Below are positions 7,563 to 15,549 of a stretch of DNA of 44,183 nucleotides, piece by piece (position 1 is the first letter of the stretch; each line of letters begins with the position of its first letter). Under the pieces are notes generated by a model, which saw nothing but the letters and a program-made list of their open reading frames with translations, had not been told where the DNA came from and ran no database searches. The stretch lies in assembly GCA_041595875.1 (NCBI GenBank), contig JBFHJN010000011.1, positions 1-44,183 of the forward strand, read 5' to 3'. Made by a program: the position numbers and the translations under genes. Source of the stretch: UBA2279 sp041595875 (GTDB lineage Bacteria; Actinomycetota; Coriobacteriia; Anaerosomatales; Anaerosomataceae).

Positions 7563-9206
7563 ATGGCCAAGAAGCGCGACTACCAGTCATATGTTCCCGC
7601 GTCCTCCCTGAGCACCATGCGTGTGCACCGGAAAAAGCCGCTGCGCCCGTTGTTGGTCGTAGCGCTGGCTGCTCTGGCACTTGCTGCGTTGTGGCGATTC
7701 GCTCCGGAACTCAAACCTCCCTCCCCTGACGGCCGGAGCGCACACGGCCTGGATGAATCGAGCACGAGCATGAGCGCGAGCCGGGCGCCGACGGCGGCCG
7801 AGGACGGGTATGCGCTGGTCTCCCCCACCTACCTCGGCGGCGCCGAACGTCGCTACTACGGTCCCGGGCCTGCGCCCGAGCGTCTTGAGCTCATCTGGAA
7901 ACTCCACATCGGCAGCGGACTCACCGCGCGCAAGTCCGACAGCAAGCTCGTCACGTGGTCGGGCACAGGCTGGACCGGACAACCGACGCTGATCGAGGAG
8001 GACGGGCACCCCTACTTGCTGATCGGCGGATACGACCATGGGCTGCGCAAGGTGGATGCGAAGACCGGAAGCGTGGTCTGGCGAGCGGAGCTTGATGACG
8101 TCATCAAGGGAACGAATACCGTCTACTTCGATCCCGGTCGTCCACAAGGCGATCGCCTGGTCGTGGTGACGGGCTCAAGACGCGGCGTCGACCTCGATGT
8201 CGGAGACCCCCAGATCGCACCACTGCGCGCGTTCTCCTATGCGAGCGGAACCGAGTTGTGGCGGCTCCCTGTACCCAGGACGGAGAACTACAGCCAGGAC
8301 GTGGACGCGAGCCCGCTATGGCTTGACGGCACGCTGATCACGGCGGTGGAACCGGGATACGTGTACTCGCTTGCTCCCGGGGAGCTGACAGACTCGGGCT
8401 TCGGCTTTGCGCAACCGGCCATTCTCGCCTCATCGCCTGAGCTCTATACGCCTGCTGATGTGACCGCGCGCCCCGACACCGGGGCCGCGAACGTGGCACT
8501 CGAGGGTTCGCCGGCCGTCCTGGGCGATCGCATCTATGTCGCCAGCGGTTCGGGACACGTGTATGGCCTCGACCGAAAGACCCTGCAAGTCGAGTGGGAC
8601 TTCAATCCTGGCGGCGACTTCGACAGCACCGTCTGCGTCACCCGCGACGATATGCTGCTCGTGGGACTTGAGCGCGAGTACTTCGAGGGCCACGGCGGCG
8701 CCTATATGCTGGATCCCTCCATGCCGGCCGATGACTGTGTGGTCTGGTTCTTCCCTACAGCGGACAGAGGTATCGGGGAATGGAAGGGCGGGGTCGTCGG
8801 CTCTGTCGCCGTCAACGATGAGTACAACGCCGAGGCGAACCGCCCGTCTCTGGCAGCCTTCAACAGTGTCGATGGCAACCTCTACGTCGTCTCCCGGAGC
8901 GAGTTCGACGGTACCGCCCTGGGTCCAGATGGGCGCACCTACCCGAAGCCGCTGTTGGAGTTCAGCCGACCGCTAGGCGGCAGCATTTCGACGCCCGTCT
9001 TCACTGATGACGCGATCATCACCGGTGGCTACGACAACACGGTCCACCTCTACCACCTTGCGTACAGCGCAGAGGGCAGGGTAAGCATCGCCGACGAGAG
9101 CACATACAAGACCGACGGTGCAATCGAGTCGACACCGCTTGTCTATCGTGGCCTGGTGTTCATAGGGTCAAGAGACGGCTATCTGTACTGCCTGGGCTCT
9201 CAGTAG
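7563..9206 (+). CDS. membrane-anchored PQQ-like beta-propeller protein
   Basis: The preferred start is ATG 7563 (547 residues), because the upstream in-frame ATG at 7500 lies inside the operon-ending hairpin. Neither start has a clear Shine-Dalgarno sequence. A basic segment (VHRKKPLRP) and one hydrophobic helix (about 27-46) anchor it. A Ser/Ala-rich linker leads to blades with the PQQ-like pattern, such as GGYDHGLRKVDAKTGSVVW, YASGTELWRL, GSGHVYGLDRKTLQVEW and a final SRDGYLYCLG. These repeats fit the BamB/PQQ-dehydrogenase-like propeller superfamily. No PQQ-binding or catalytic signature was recognised. It may be a binding or scaffold protein outside the membrane. It stands alone between the sulfur operon and a convergent gene, so context gives no role. 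Confidence 0.75.
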   Translation: MAKKRDYQSYVPASSLSTMRVHRKKPLRPLLVVALAALALAALWRFAPELKPPSPDGRSAHGLDESSTSMSASRAPTAAEDGYALVSPTYLGGAERRYYGPGPAPERLELIWKLHIGSGLTARKSDSKLVTWSGTGWTGQPTLIEEDGHPYLLIGGYDHGLRKVDAKTGSVVWRAELDDVIKGTNTVYFDPGRPQGDRLVVVTGSRRGVDLDVGDPQIAPLRAFSYASGTELWRLPVPRTENYSQDVDASPLWLDGTLITAVEPGYVYSLAPGELTDSGFGFAQPAILASSPELYTPADVTARPDTGAANVALEGSPAVLGDRIYVASGSGHVYGLDRKTLQVEWDFNPGGDFDSTVCVTRDDMLLVGLEREYFEGHGGAYMLDPSMPADDCVVWFFPTADRGIGEWKGGVVGSVAVNDEYNAEANRPSLAAFNSVDGNLYVVSRSEFDGTALGPDGRTYPKPLLEFSRPLGGSISTPVFTDDAIITGGYDNTVHLYHLAYSAEGRVSIADESTYKTDGAIESTPLVYRGLVFIGSRDGYLYCLGSQ

Positions 9207-9222
9207 GCCGCTACCTGCCGGA

Positions 9223-9705
9223 CTACTTCCCCGCCTTGGCGGTCATTGACGTGATCTCGAAGCAGAGTCCTGTGAAGCGATTCATCTGAGCGTCATCGTC
9301 CAGATTCTCGTCCTCCCAGAAAGTCGCAGAGTCCGGTTCGAGCTGCCCGACCAGCACCTGGAGCGCGTGACGCTTCTCCTCGGTGTCTTCAAGGATTCTG
9401 AACCTGCCGTCCATGACCACCGACTCGAATGGGTGCTCGCACTCCCCCGGCGTGTAGCCATGATCGAGGATCACTGTCCCGCATCCAAGCGGGTTGCGAC
9501 GGATGATGTCCAGCTTGCGGCCCTCGCGAGCGGCATGGCAGTACATGCGGCTGCCGCAGCCATCGTAGCCATAGCTGAGCGTGAAGACGTACGGCTCATC
9601 GCCATCGACCAGTCCGAACGTGCAGTAACGACCCGCGTTCAGAATGGCTCCTATTCGTGCAGGGTCTGTTATGGCCCGGTCCTTGCGACGCATGTGATGT
9701 GTCAT
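9223..9705 (-). CDS. pyridoxamine 5'-phosphate oxidase-family (Nim-like) flavoprotein
   Basis: The 160-residue product has the start typical of NimA-like split-barrel flavin proteins: MRRKDRAITDPARIGAIL, then FGLVDGDEPYVFTLSYGY and AAREGRKLDIIRRNP. GGGAG lies 6 nt before ATG 9705. Members bind FMN and reduce or sequester small substrates; some confer 5-nitroimidazole resistance in anaerobes. The C-terminal RFTGLCFEITSMTAK is also typical. The gene is convergent with the beta-propeller gene (16 bp apart) and has no operon partners that would show its substrate. The family assignment is good; nitroimidazole resistance should not be assumed. Confidence 0.87.
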   Translation of the reverse strand: MTHHMRRKDRAITDPARIGAILNAGRYCTFGLVDGDEPYVFTLSYGYDGCGSRMYCHAAREGRKLDIIRRNPLGCGTVILDHGYTPGECEHPFESVVMDGRFRILEDTEEKRHALQVLVGQLEPDSATFWEDENLDDDAQMNRFTGLCFEITSMTAKAGK

Positions 9706-9760
9706 CGATGTCTCCCTAGAGATCGCCCGGTCATTTCGTCGTAGGTGGCTCCGCCACTGC

Positions 9761-10600
9761 TCAAACCTCGCGGGCCGACATGAGCGCCGCCACCAGGGTG
9801 GCGACCTGCAGGGGCTCTGTCAAACCGCCATCATCGGCCAGAAGCAGTCCGCCTGACTTCGCCAGCACGCCTGCCCTTGCCCCCAGCTCTGCCGCCCTGG
9901 GAAAGCCCCTGCCAAGATCGACAGTCTGTAGCCCGCCGATGACGACGAGGTCCAGCTTGCGCGCCGCCAGGAACAGGCGCTCGAACCCATCAAAATCGAG
10001 ACCTCCCCCCGCATGCACCCCGGCGAATCCCGCACGCGAGATGGCACCCAGCAATAGACGCGTGTCTCCGTCCGAGTGCAGTATCGTTGGGAGACCCGCG
10101 GCAGATGCGAAGTCGACAAGGCGCTTCAACCGCGGGAACAACACATCGATGGCGAAATCGGGTGCCACCAGTGGCCCATGGCTTCCGGCCAGGTCCTCGG
10201 CGATGACCAGGGCGCGAGAGCCAAGCTCCACGCCCTGCCCGATGCTCTCGATTATGGCGTCTATCCGCTCGTCGATGCGCGCGGCGACCTCCTCAGAGCG
10301 CAGCAGCGTCGCCCGTAGGCCCTCGGCGACGCCATACTCTTCGATGACAGGCCACAACGGTCCGTCGACCGCCCAGAACGGCGCGACATCCATGCGGAGC
10401 AGGATACGGACTGCGTCAGCCGACCACTCCTCGCCGCATGGAACGAAGGCGAAGTCCGCCTCAAGCTCCCGGGATGCCTCGCCCAGCGCGCCAGCAGGCT
10501 CCACCTCGTGACGGGACAGCGGATCCAGGGCCTCGGCGGGGACGAACGTCAACCCGAAGGCAGTGGAAGTGCGCTTGGAATCGAGCACATCAGAAGTCAT
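9761..10600 (-). CDS. uroporphyrinogen decarboxylase (URO-D) superfamily protein
   Basis: I place the start at ATG 10600 (279 residues). The reading frame stays open to 11158, but the extension overlaps the next gene and looks non-coding. Segments such as FAFVPCGEEWSADAVRI, EDLAGSHGPLVAPDFAIDVLFPRLK and the C-terminal ILHSDGDTRLLLGAI, GGLQTVDLGRG match the COG0407-like TIM barrel. The family includes HemE and corrinoid-dependent methyltransferases. The zinc-type H-x-C motif of the MtaA/methylcobamide group is here H-S-D, and HemE signature residues were not seen, so it is neither a clear HemE nor a clear methyltransferase. It lies 26 bp after the small multidrug export gene on the same strand. 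Confidence 0.68.
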   Translation of the reverse strand: MTSDVLDSKRTSTAFGLTFVPAEALDPLSRHEVEPAGALGEASRELEADFAFVPCGEEWSADAVRILLRMDVAPFWAVDGPLWPVIEEYGVAEGLRATLLRSEEVAARIDERIDAIIESIGQGVELGSRALVIAEDLAGSHGPLVAPDFAIDVLFPRLKRLVDFASAAGLPTILHSDGDTRLLLGAISRAGFAGVHAGGGLDFDGFERLFLAARKLDLVVIGGLQTVDLGRGFPRAAELGARAGVLAKSGGLLLADDGGLTEPLQVATLVAALMSAREV

Positions 10601-10626
10601 GCGGTCAGTGTAGCAGCCAGTGCCGG

Positions 10627-11091
10627 CTAGAGCAGCTGCACACCCGCCAAGACGCCAGCCGCCAGTGCCCAGACGAGGAAGAAGGCGATGAGCACTCCCA
10701 AAGAGACGCCCGCAAAAGCCTTCTTCCGGTCCATACCGAGAAGCCATGCGGCAGCGGTTCCGGAGTACGCGCCTGTCCCGGGCAAAGGTATCGCCACGAA
10801 CACCGCCAGGCCGAGCACGCCGTACTTCTCCACCAGAGGGTGCGCCTTGACCCGGATACCCTCGAGTTTGCGATGCAACCACGAGCCTTCGGGGATCTTG
10901 TGATAGACCAGGTCCAGGAAGAGCGACCCCGGCCAGAAGATCGCGAGGTTGGCCAGCAAGATCAGCGGCAGGTAGACCTGTTCGCCCTGCTGGACTGCTA
11001 GCGGAACGGCAGCTCGAAGCTCTATCCAGGGGATCCAGGTAAGCACCACGTACTTGAGGTATGGGGGCAGCTGCGCCAGCAAGTCGTTCAC
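10627..11091 (-). CDS. small multidrug export family membrane protein (COG2426-like)
   Basis: The 154-residue protein has about four hydrophobic helices. It carries the two family hallmarks, WIELRAAVPLA near residue 22 and IPLPGTGAYSGTAAAWLLG near 102. It starts at GTG 11091, which overlaps the TGA of the upstream gene as GTGA, with AAGGAG 5 nt before it; translation is therefore coupled. Despite the family name, transport of drugs has not been shown for most members, and the fold resembles the DedA/VTT superfamily. A housekeeping membrane role is equally likely. Confidence 0.8.
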   Translation of the reverse strand: MNDLLAQLPPYLKYVVLTWIPWIELRAAVPLAVQQGEQVYLPLILLANLAIFWPGSLFLDLVYHKIPEGSWLHRKLEGIRVKAHPLVEKYGVLGLAVFVAIPLPGTGAYSGTAAAWLLGMDRKKAFAGVSLGVLIAFFLVWALAAGVLAGVQLL

Positions 11092-11471
11092 TCAGTCTCC
11101 TTGGACCAGATGTCGAATATCTTCTCAATCTCGGACTCCCAAAACGCGCGGGGGTCACTCACGTCTCTACCCAGCCGCTCGGCATGCTTGAAGTAACCAG
11201 CGCCGGGCATCCCGTCGCCGCCCTTCTTGGTGACCAGGGACGCGAGCATGGTGCCCCTCTCGGCGTCTTCTTCAGTGCACACCTCGCCCAGCATCGCCAT
11301 CAACGCCCAGGAATACGGCCGAAGCTGGATCGCGGTCACCTCGGTGCACAGATCGGAGTACGTGGTCGTCTCACGACGTCGTGCATGGGCTATGAGAACG
11401 CCCTTGGCCTGGCGCTTTGCGTCGTCCCAGGCTTTGCGCTCAAAACCCCAGCGTGTGCTCTTCTCGGCCAT
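11088..11471 (-). CDS. conserved hypothetical protein
   Basis: The 127-residue product starts at ATG 11471; an upstream in-frame TTG at 11489 would add 6 residues without a ribosome site. The sequence is soluble and mixed alpha/beta, with a helix GVLIAHARRRETTTYSDLCTE reminiscent of a winged helix. Other notable stretches are AERGTMLASLVTKKGGDG and a C-terminal FWESEIEKIFDIW. I recognise it as a pattern seen in hypothetical proteins of many bacteria but cannot attach a function. It overlaps the next gene by 4 nt, so the two are probably co-expressed. Confidence 0.7.
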   Translation of the reverse strand: MAEKSTRWGFERKAWDDAKRQAKGVLIAHARRRETTTYSDLCTEVTAIQLRPYSWALMAMLGEVCTEEDAERGTMLASLVTKKGGDGMPGAGYFKHAERLGRDVSDPRAFWESEIEKIFDIWSKETE

Positions 11472-11582
11472 AGGTGCAGTATCGCACAACGAGGTCCGAC
11501 ACCAGCACTACGACACGAAGCCGGTACCTGGGTGTTTCACGTATCGGCGACCGCGGGTCGACGGTCGTAATATGATGTCCAC

Positions 11583-11942
11583 ATGGACGCTGACTACATC
11601 ACCCCCGAGACTGATGCCGCCCTGCTCGCGGAATGCGACGTGCAGGTGTTCCGCGGCACCGGTCCTGGCGGCCAGAGCGTCAACACGACAGACAGCGCCG
11701 TCAGGCTGAAGCACAGGCCCACGGGCATCGTCGTCACGTGCCGCCGGGAGCGCAGCCAGTACCTCAACAAGAAGTCATGCCTCAAGCGCCTGCGCGAACG
11801 GATCGCCGAGGCGCAACACGTCGACCCGACCCGGATTCCCACAAGGAAGTCCCGATCGGTCAAACGCAGGATGGTCGAATCGAAGCGGGTGAACGCACGC
11901 AAGAAGAACCTGCGCGGGCGGGTGTCCCCTTCTGACGAGTGA
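11583..11942 (+). CDS. GGQ-domain peptidyl-tRNA hydrolase (ArfB/RF-1-like)
   Basis: The 119-residue protein contains only the catalytic domain of class I release factors. FRGTGPGGQSVNTTDSAVRL carries GGQ at 29-31, the motif that hydrolyses the peptidyl-tRNA ester. The C-terminal third is very basic (TRKSRSVKRRMVESKR, then ARKKNLRGRV), like the mRNA-channel tail of ArfB/YaeJ. The codon-recognition domain of RF1/RF2 is absent. It is therefore expected to release stalled nascent chains independently of a stop codon. It lies tail-to-tail with ssrA, next to smpB, which supports a rescue role. Some short RF-like proteins (PrfH and others) act elsewhere; the basic tail argues for ArfB-like action. 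Confidence 0.82.
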   Translation: MDADYITPETDAALLAECDVQVFRGTGPGGQSVNTTDSAVRLKHRPTGIVVTCRRERSQYLNKKSCLKRLRERIAEAQHVDPTRIPTRKSRSVKRRMVESKRVNARKKNLRGRVSPSDE

Positions 11943-11945
11943 CAC

Positions 11946-11978
11946 AAAAAGGGTCTGCCAGCGGCTGCTGACAGACCC
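11946..11978 (-). terminator. intrinsic terminator of ssrA
   Basis: On the minus strand GGGTCTG and CAGACCC close a stem with an inner CAGC/GCTG pair, followed directly by TTTTTG. It starts 10 nt beyond the CCA end of tmRNA and stops 4 nt short of the convergent GGQ gene, so it may serve as a partial insulator for both. Confidence 0.85.
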
Positions 11979-11987
11979 TGCATCTAT

Positions 11988-12336
11988 TGGTGGAGGCGCG
12001 GAGAATCGAACTCCGGTCCACGATAGACCCCTAGGAAGCATCTCCAGGCTCAGTCACGGCTTGGATTTCGGTAAGGGTGACACGCCGTAACCAACATACC
12101 CGTCCCTAGATGGATCGCTTTCCCTGACCGCACACCATCATCGGCGGTCCCGGTAGTCCCCTGAATGACGTCAGGGCCGGTGACGGGGACTCTCACCGGG
12201 TGACGTCGCTACTTAATTAAGCAGCGAGAGCGTAGTTATTGTCGACGTTTAAGCGTCGGTACCCCTGTTTTACGAGGCGAGGAGACCTCGGCCTGCTTCT
12301 TCCCTCAGACCTATCGTGTCGAATCCAGTCGCCCCC
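11988..12336 (-). ncRNA. ssrA: tmRNA (transfer-messenger RNA)
   Basis: The mature RNA reads 349 nt, from GGGGGCGACTGGATTCGACA to a 3' end in CGCCTCCACCA. The first seven bases pair with the 3' CGCCUCC to form the acceptor stem, and the T-arm reads GGAGTTCGATTCTCC. The tag reading frame ends at 12217-12219 (TAA). It encodes a peptide ending NNYALAA, the classical ClpXP degron type. The pseudoknot PK1 is visible upstream (CCTCGTAAAACAGGGG). The resume codon is unclear: the frame reads TTA-AAC-GTC-GAC before AATAACTAC, with no alanine codon at the usual place. tmRNA frees ribosomes stalled on broken mRNA together with SmpB, encoded just upstream. Confidence 0.97.
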
Positions 12337-12342
12337 GGAATC

Positions 12343-12388
12343 GACGTTGTCAACGTCCGTCCCGCAGCTATGCGGGTGCATCAGTATA
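12343..12388 (-). promoter_or_regulatory. ssrA -10 element and two-hairpin precursor leader
   Basis: On the minus strand a -10 TATACT (12383-12388) is followed by two tight hairpins: CCCGCA-TAGC-TGCGGG (12361-12376) and GACGTT-GAC-AACGTC (12343-12357). The mature 5' end at 12336 follows. The leader of about 40 nt is expected to be removed by RNase P. The -35 is weak (TTACCC at 19 bp). Confidence 0.5.
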
Positions 12389-12434
12389 TACCTGCGGAGA
12401 CCATAGCGGGTAACAGAGCAAGAACCGCGCCTTC

Positions 12435-12902
12435 TTAGCCGCGGGCGCGGTCTTTGAGCGCGCGTTCGACGTCGCGCTTATGATCCCTGTCAGCAAGGGC
12501 ATCTCGCTTGTCATAGAGCTTCTTGCCGTGAGCCAGACCGATCTGCACCTTCACAAGGTTGTTCGGCGAGAAGTAGAGCTTCAAAGGCACAAGGGTGTAG
12601 CCCTTCTCCTTCGTCTTGCCGATGAGATAGCGGATCTCCTTCTTGTGAAGCAGCAGCTTGCGATGACGGTCCGGCTGGAGATTCGACCTGTTGCCATGAC
12701 TGTACGGCGAGATATGCACGTTGTGGAGCCACACCTCGCCCTTGCGAACCACAGCGAACGAATCGCGAAGCGTGGCGCGGTTCTCTCGGAGAGACTTCAC
12801 TTCGGTTCCCGAAAGAGCGATGCCGGCCTCGAAGGTCTCGTCCACGAAGTAGTCGTGGTAGGCCTTCTTGTTGCTGGCTATCAGTTTCTCGTCGCGTGGC
12901 AC
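12435..12902 (-). CDS. smpB: SsrA-binding protein SmpB
   Basis: The 155-residue protein is full length for SmpB. It shows the OB-barrel signatures KKAYHDYFVDETFEAGIAL, GTEVKSLRENRATLRDSF and HNVHISPYSHGN. The basic C-terminal tail (KKLYDKRDALADRDHKRDVE) enters the mRNA channel of the stalled ribosome. SmpB binds the tRNA-like end of tmRNA and delivers it to the A site with EF-Tu. The gene lies about 100 bp upstream of ssrA in the same direction, but ssrA seems to have its own -10. The kinase gene upstream is 29 bp away, so cotranscription with it is possible. Confidence 0.97.
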   Translation of the reverse strand: MPRDEKLIASNKKAYHDYFVDETFEAGIALSGTEVKSLRENRATLRDSFAVVRKGEVWLHNVHISPYSHGNRSNLQPDRHRKLLLHKKEIRYLIGKTKEKGYTLVPLKLYFSPNNLVKVQIGLAHGKKLYDKRDALADRDHKRDVERALKDRARG

Positions 12903-12931
12903 TGATGGATCCTTCGGCTGCTTGGCGGGCT

Positions 12932-14344
12932 CTAGCGCACGGGCAGGGCGAACGTGAACGTCGAGCCTGCTCCAAGCGCGCTCTCAACGGTGATATCGCC
13001 ACCCATGAGCCTAGCAAGCCTACGGGAGACTGCCAGTCCAAGTCCAGCCCCGGTAGCGGTATGACTGCCTTTCGTTGTCACGCGGTAGTAGTCATCGAAC
13101 ACCCTGTCACAATCGCAAGGCGCGATGCCGCAACCGGTATCTTCGACCGAGACCACCACTCGAGTAGGCTCACGGTGCGCCGATATCCTGACCGACCCCT
13201 CCTCGGTGTACTTGAGCGCGTTGCTGAGCATGTTGAGGACCACTTGTTCAGCTCGACAGGGATCACCGTGTATCTCGCCCACATCCGCGGTCCCCTCGAC
13301 GCTGACCTCGACAGATTCTGACGCCCGCGTGGGAGTCAGTAGCTGCACGGCTCGCTCCACCACATCTCCCACCGAGTAGAGCTCCTGTTCCAGCTCCATG
13401 TGTCCCGAATCGATGCGCGCGATATCCAGCATCTCCTCTACGATGTGCATCACATGCCGTCCGGACTCGTAGATGAGGCCTATCTGCTTGCGCTGCTCCT
13501 CGTTGAGTTCTCCTGCAAGCCCTCCTTGCAAGATGTCCGCGAACCCGATGATCGCCCCCAGAGGCGTACGCAGCTCGTGGCTCATGGCCCCTAGGAAACG
13601 CACCCGCATCTCGTCGCGGTCATGCAGCTCGTTGTTGAGCTCCTCCAGCAGAACGTTGGACTCCTGGAGCTCCTCTACCAGCGACTCAAGCTCTTCGGCT
13701 GCCTCGGTGAAGCGCTTCTCGGCGATCATACGGGCGGTCACGTCGGTCAGCACCGCGTACACGTAGTGACGGCCATCCAGCACCAGATCGGTGCACTGGG
13801 ACTCCACGACGCTCTCACCGGACGCCGTCAGCTGTCTTGTGGGCACAGAGGATGCTGAGGATGTCGTGTCATCGGCAGCCGCAAAATCACGCAGCCTTCG
13901 ACCGACGAGCTCGGTCTCCGAGAAGCCGTAGAAGTGAGCGGCCCCCCGGTTTGCCTCGACGATGGCGCCGGTCGTGGCGTCCAGCAGCAGCATCACGGCA
14001 CCATGGTCGGAGAACATCGCCCTGAAGCGCGCGGCGACCTGTTCCGCTTCCCGGCGCCGGGAAGTGATCTCCTCGAAGAGCGGTCGGATAAGAAGCACGG
14101 CGCCCAGCATCAGCAAGGCTATCAGAAGAGAAACGATTCCCTGACTGAGATACCCCTCGCCTTGCTGGCCGACTGAAAGCCACAGCTGCAGGGTCAGATA
14201 CCTCCGGAATGCCTGCAGAACCATGGCGACCGACAACAGGACCCACGGAGAGCGGAGTCCTGTCGTGCGTATCAAGAACAATGCGACGACTGCAGCCATC
14301 AGCTGCAAAACGATGGATGCGGTCAGGACCACTGTGACCGTCAT
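12932..14344 (-). CDS. membrane PAS-containing sensor histidine kinase
   Basis: The start is placed at ATG 14344 (470 residues) because AGAGG lies 7 nt upstream; ATG 14365 has its purine run too close. About three hydrophobic helices occupy residues 1-95. A PAS domain follows (FRAMFSDHGAVMLLLDATTG, then NRGAAHFYGFSETELVGR), then a coiled coil rich in EELESLVEELQE. The HisKA H-box is MSHELRTPLGAIIGFADI, and the ATPase domain has NMLSNALKY, VEDTGCGIA and GAGLGLAVSRRLARLMGG. It should autophosphorylate on the H-box histidine. No response regulator lies beside it, so it is an orphan kinase whose ligand and partner are unknown. Confidence 0.92.
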   Translation of the reverse strand: MTVTVVLTASIVLQLMAAVVALFLIRTTGLRSPWVLLSVAMVLQAFRRYLTLQLWLSVGQQGEGYLSQGIVSLLIALLMLGAVLLIRPLFEEITSRRREAEQVAARFRAMFSDHGAVMLLLDATTGAIVEANRGAAHFYGFSETELVGRRLRDFAAADDTTSSASSVPTRQLTASGESVVESQCTDLVLDGRHYVYAVLTDVTARMIAEKRFTEAAEELESLVEELQESNVLLEELNNELHDRDEMRVRFLGAMSHELRTPLGAIIGFADILQGGLAGELNEEQRKQIGLIYESGRHVMHIVEEMLDIARIDSGHMELEQELYSVGDVVERAVQLLTPTRASESVEVSVEGTADVGEIHGDPCRAEQVVLNMLSNALKYTEEGSVRISAHREPTRVVVSVEDTGCGIAPCDCDRVFDDYYRVTTKGSHTATGAGLGLAVSRRLARLMGGDITVESALGAGSTFTFALPVR

Positions 14345-14415
14345 TGCACCACCTCTGCGGTTCATCCCCCCTCAACCGTCAGGACTCCCCGCATCAGCTT
14401 AGCATGCAGTTGTGG

Positions 14416-15477
14416 CTACGGAGTGAAGTCTGTATCAGGCTTAAGGCGCAGCACGAATGCGGCAAGAAGCTTGACCGTATTCTCCATGTCCTCGAGCGAG
14501 AGGACCTCCGTCGGCGTGTGCATATAGCGAAGCGGCACACTCACCAGGGCGGCCGCTTTTCCGCCGCGGGACAGCTGGATCGCATTGGCATCCGTACCGG
14601 TGCCCCGAGGAGCGCCCTCTACCTGATACGGGATGTTCTCGGCCTCAGCGGCTTCACACAGCAGCTCGAACACGCGTGGGTTGATATTGGGGCCACGTGA
14701 GATCACCGGTCCGCTTCCGCACTTGACCTCGCCGTGCTTGCGCTTGTCGACATCCAGGTAGTCGGTCGCGTGCGTGACCTCCACAGCGATGCCCACAACA
14801 GGGTCAACGCCGTATGCTGAAGTCGTACCGCCCCGAAGGCCGATCTCCTCTTGGACCGTGGCAGCCGCGACAAGTGCACCTGGAGCGCCACCGGCTTCGC
14901 GAACAGCCCTGAGCGTCTCGGCAGCGATCCATGCGCCCATCTTGTCATCGAAAGCCCGTGAGACAGCCATACCCTGCCCGAAGGTCTCCAGACCTACAGC
15001 GTAGGTGATCGGATCTCCGATCCGCACCCGCTTCTTGACCTCGTCGCCCGGAAGACCCAGGTCCACGAACATCTTGTGCATCTTGACGACTTGCTTGCGC
15101 TCCTCTTCCTCAAGAAGGTGGATCGCCAGTCTGCCAAGCACGCCCAGCAACGGACCCTCGCTCGTATGCACGGTGACGCGCGCGCCGGGCAGTATCTGCG
15201 GATCGTGGCCACCGATGGGCTGGAAGGCGCAGAAACCGTCGTCGGTGACGTAGGTGACCATGAAGCCGATCTCATCGATATGGCCTGCAAGCATCACGCT
15301 GGGGCCATCCGCGGTCCCGTTGAGCGTTGCATGGACGGACCCCATGACATTGGTCTCGACCGTATCGGCCATAGGGGTCACATAGTCGCGAAAGACCTTC
15401 GCCGCGGGCTGCTCATATCCCGAAGGGGACGGGGCCTCGACCAGGGTGTTCAAGAACTCAAAGGATTCGGAACGCAT
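14416..15477 (-). CDS. M42-family metallo-aminopeptidase
   Basis: The 353-residue protein matches the M42 glutamyl-aminopeptidase/FrvX-like family. SPSGYEQ near the start is typical. Metal and catalytic motifs include AGHIDEIGFMV (histidine and aspartate ligands), SRAFDDKMGAW, the general-base pair in VQEEIGLRGG and the final ligand in YMHTPTEV. These enzymes form large tetrahedral complexes that trim peptides released by proteases. AAGGAGG lies 8 nt before ATG 15477. It follows RNase R on the same strand with a 72-bp gap. Substrate preference cannot be predicted. Confidence 0.9.
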   Translation of the reverse strand: MRSESFEFLNTLVEAPSPSGYEQPAAKVFRDYVTPMADTVETNVMGSVHATLNGTADGPSVMLAGHIDEIGFMVTYVTDDGFCAFQPIGGHDPQILPGARVTVHTSEGPLLGVLGRLAIHLLEEEERKQVVKMHKMFVDLGLPGDEVKKRVRIGDPITYAVGLETFGQGMAVSRAFDDKMGAWIAAETLRAVREAGGAPGALVAAATVQEEIGLRGGTTSAYGVDPVVGIAVEVTHATDYLDVDKRKHGEVKCGSGPVISRGPNINPRVFELLCEAAEAENIPYQVEGAPRGTGTDANAIQLSRGGKAAALVSVPLRYMHTPTEVLSLEDMENTVKLLAAFVLRLKPDTDFTP

Positions 15478-15549
15478 GGAACTGCCTCCTTGTTGTATAT
15501 AGTCACGTGAATCACCAGTGTAGCGCCGCGCGTCGCCTTGTCGCCAGTC

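Noticed and set aside
10601..11158. N-terminal extension of the URO-D-like frame to 11158
   Set aside because: It overlaps the small multidrug export gene completely and its sequence is Arg/Ser/Pro-rich noise. ATG 10600 gives the domain-like product.
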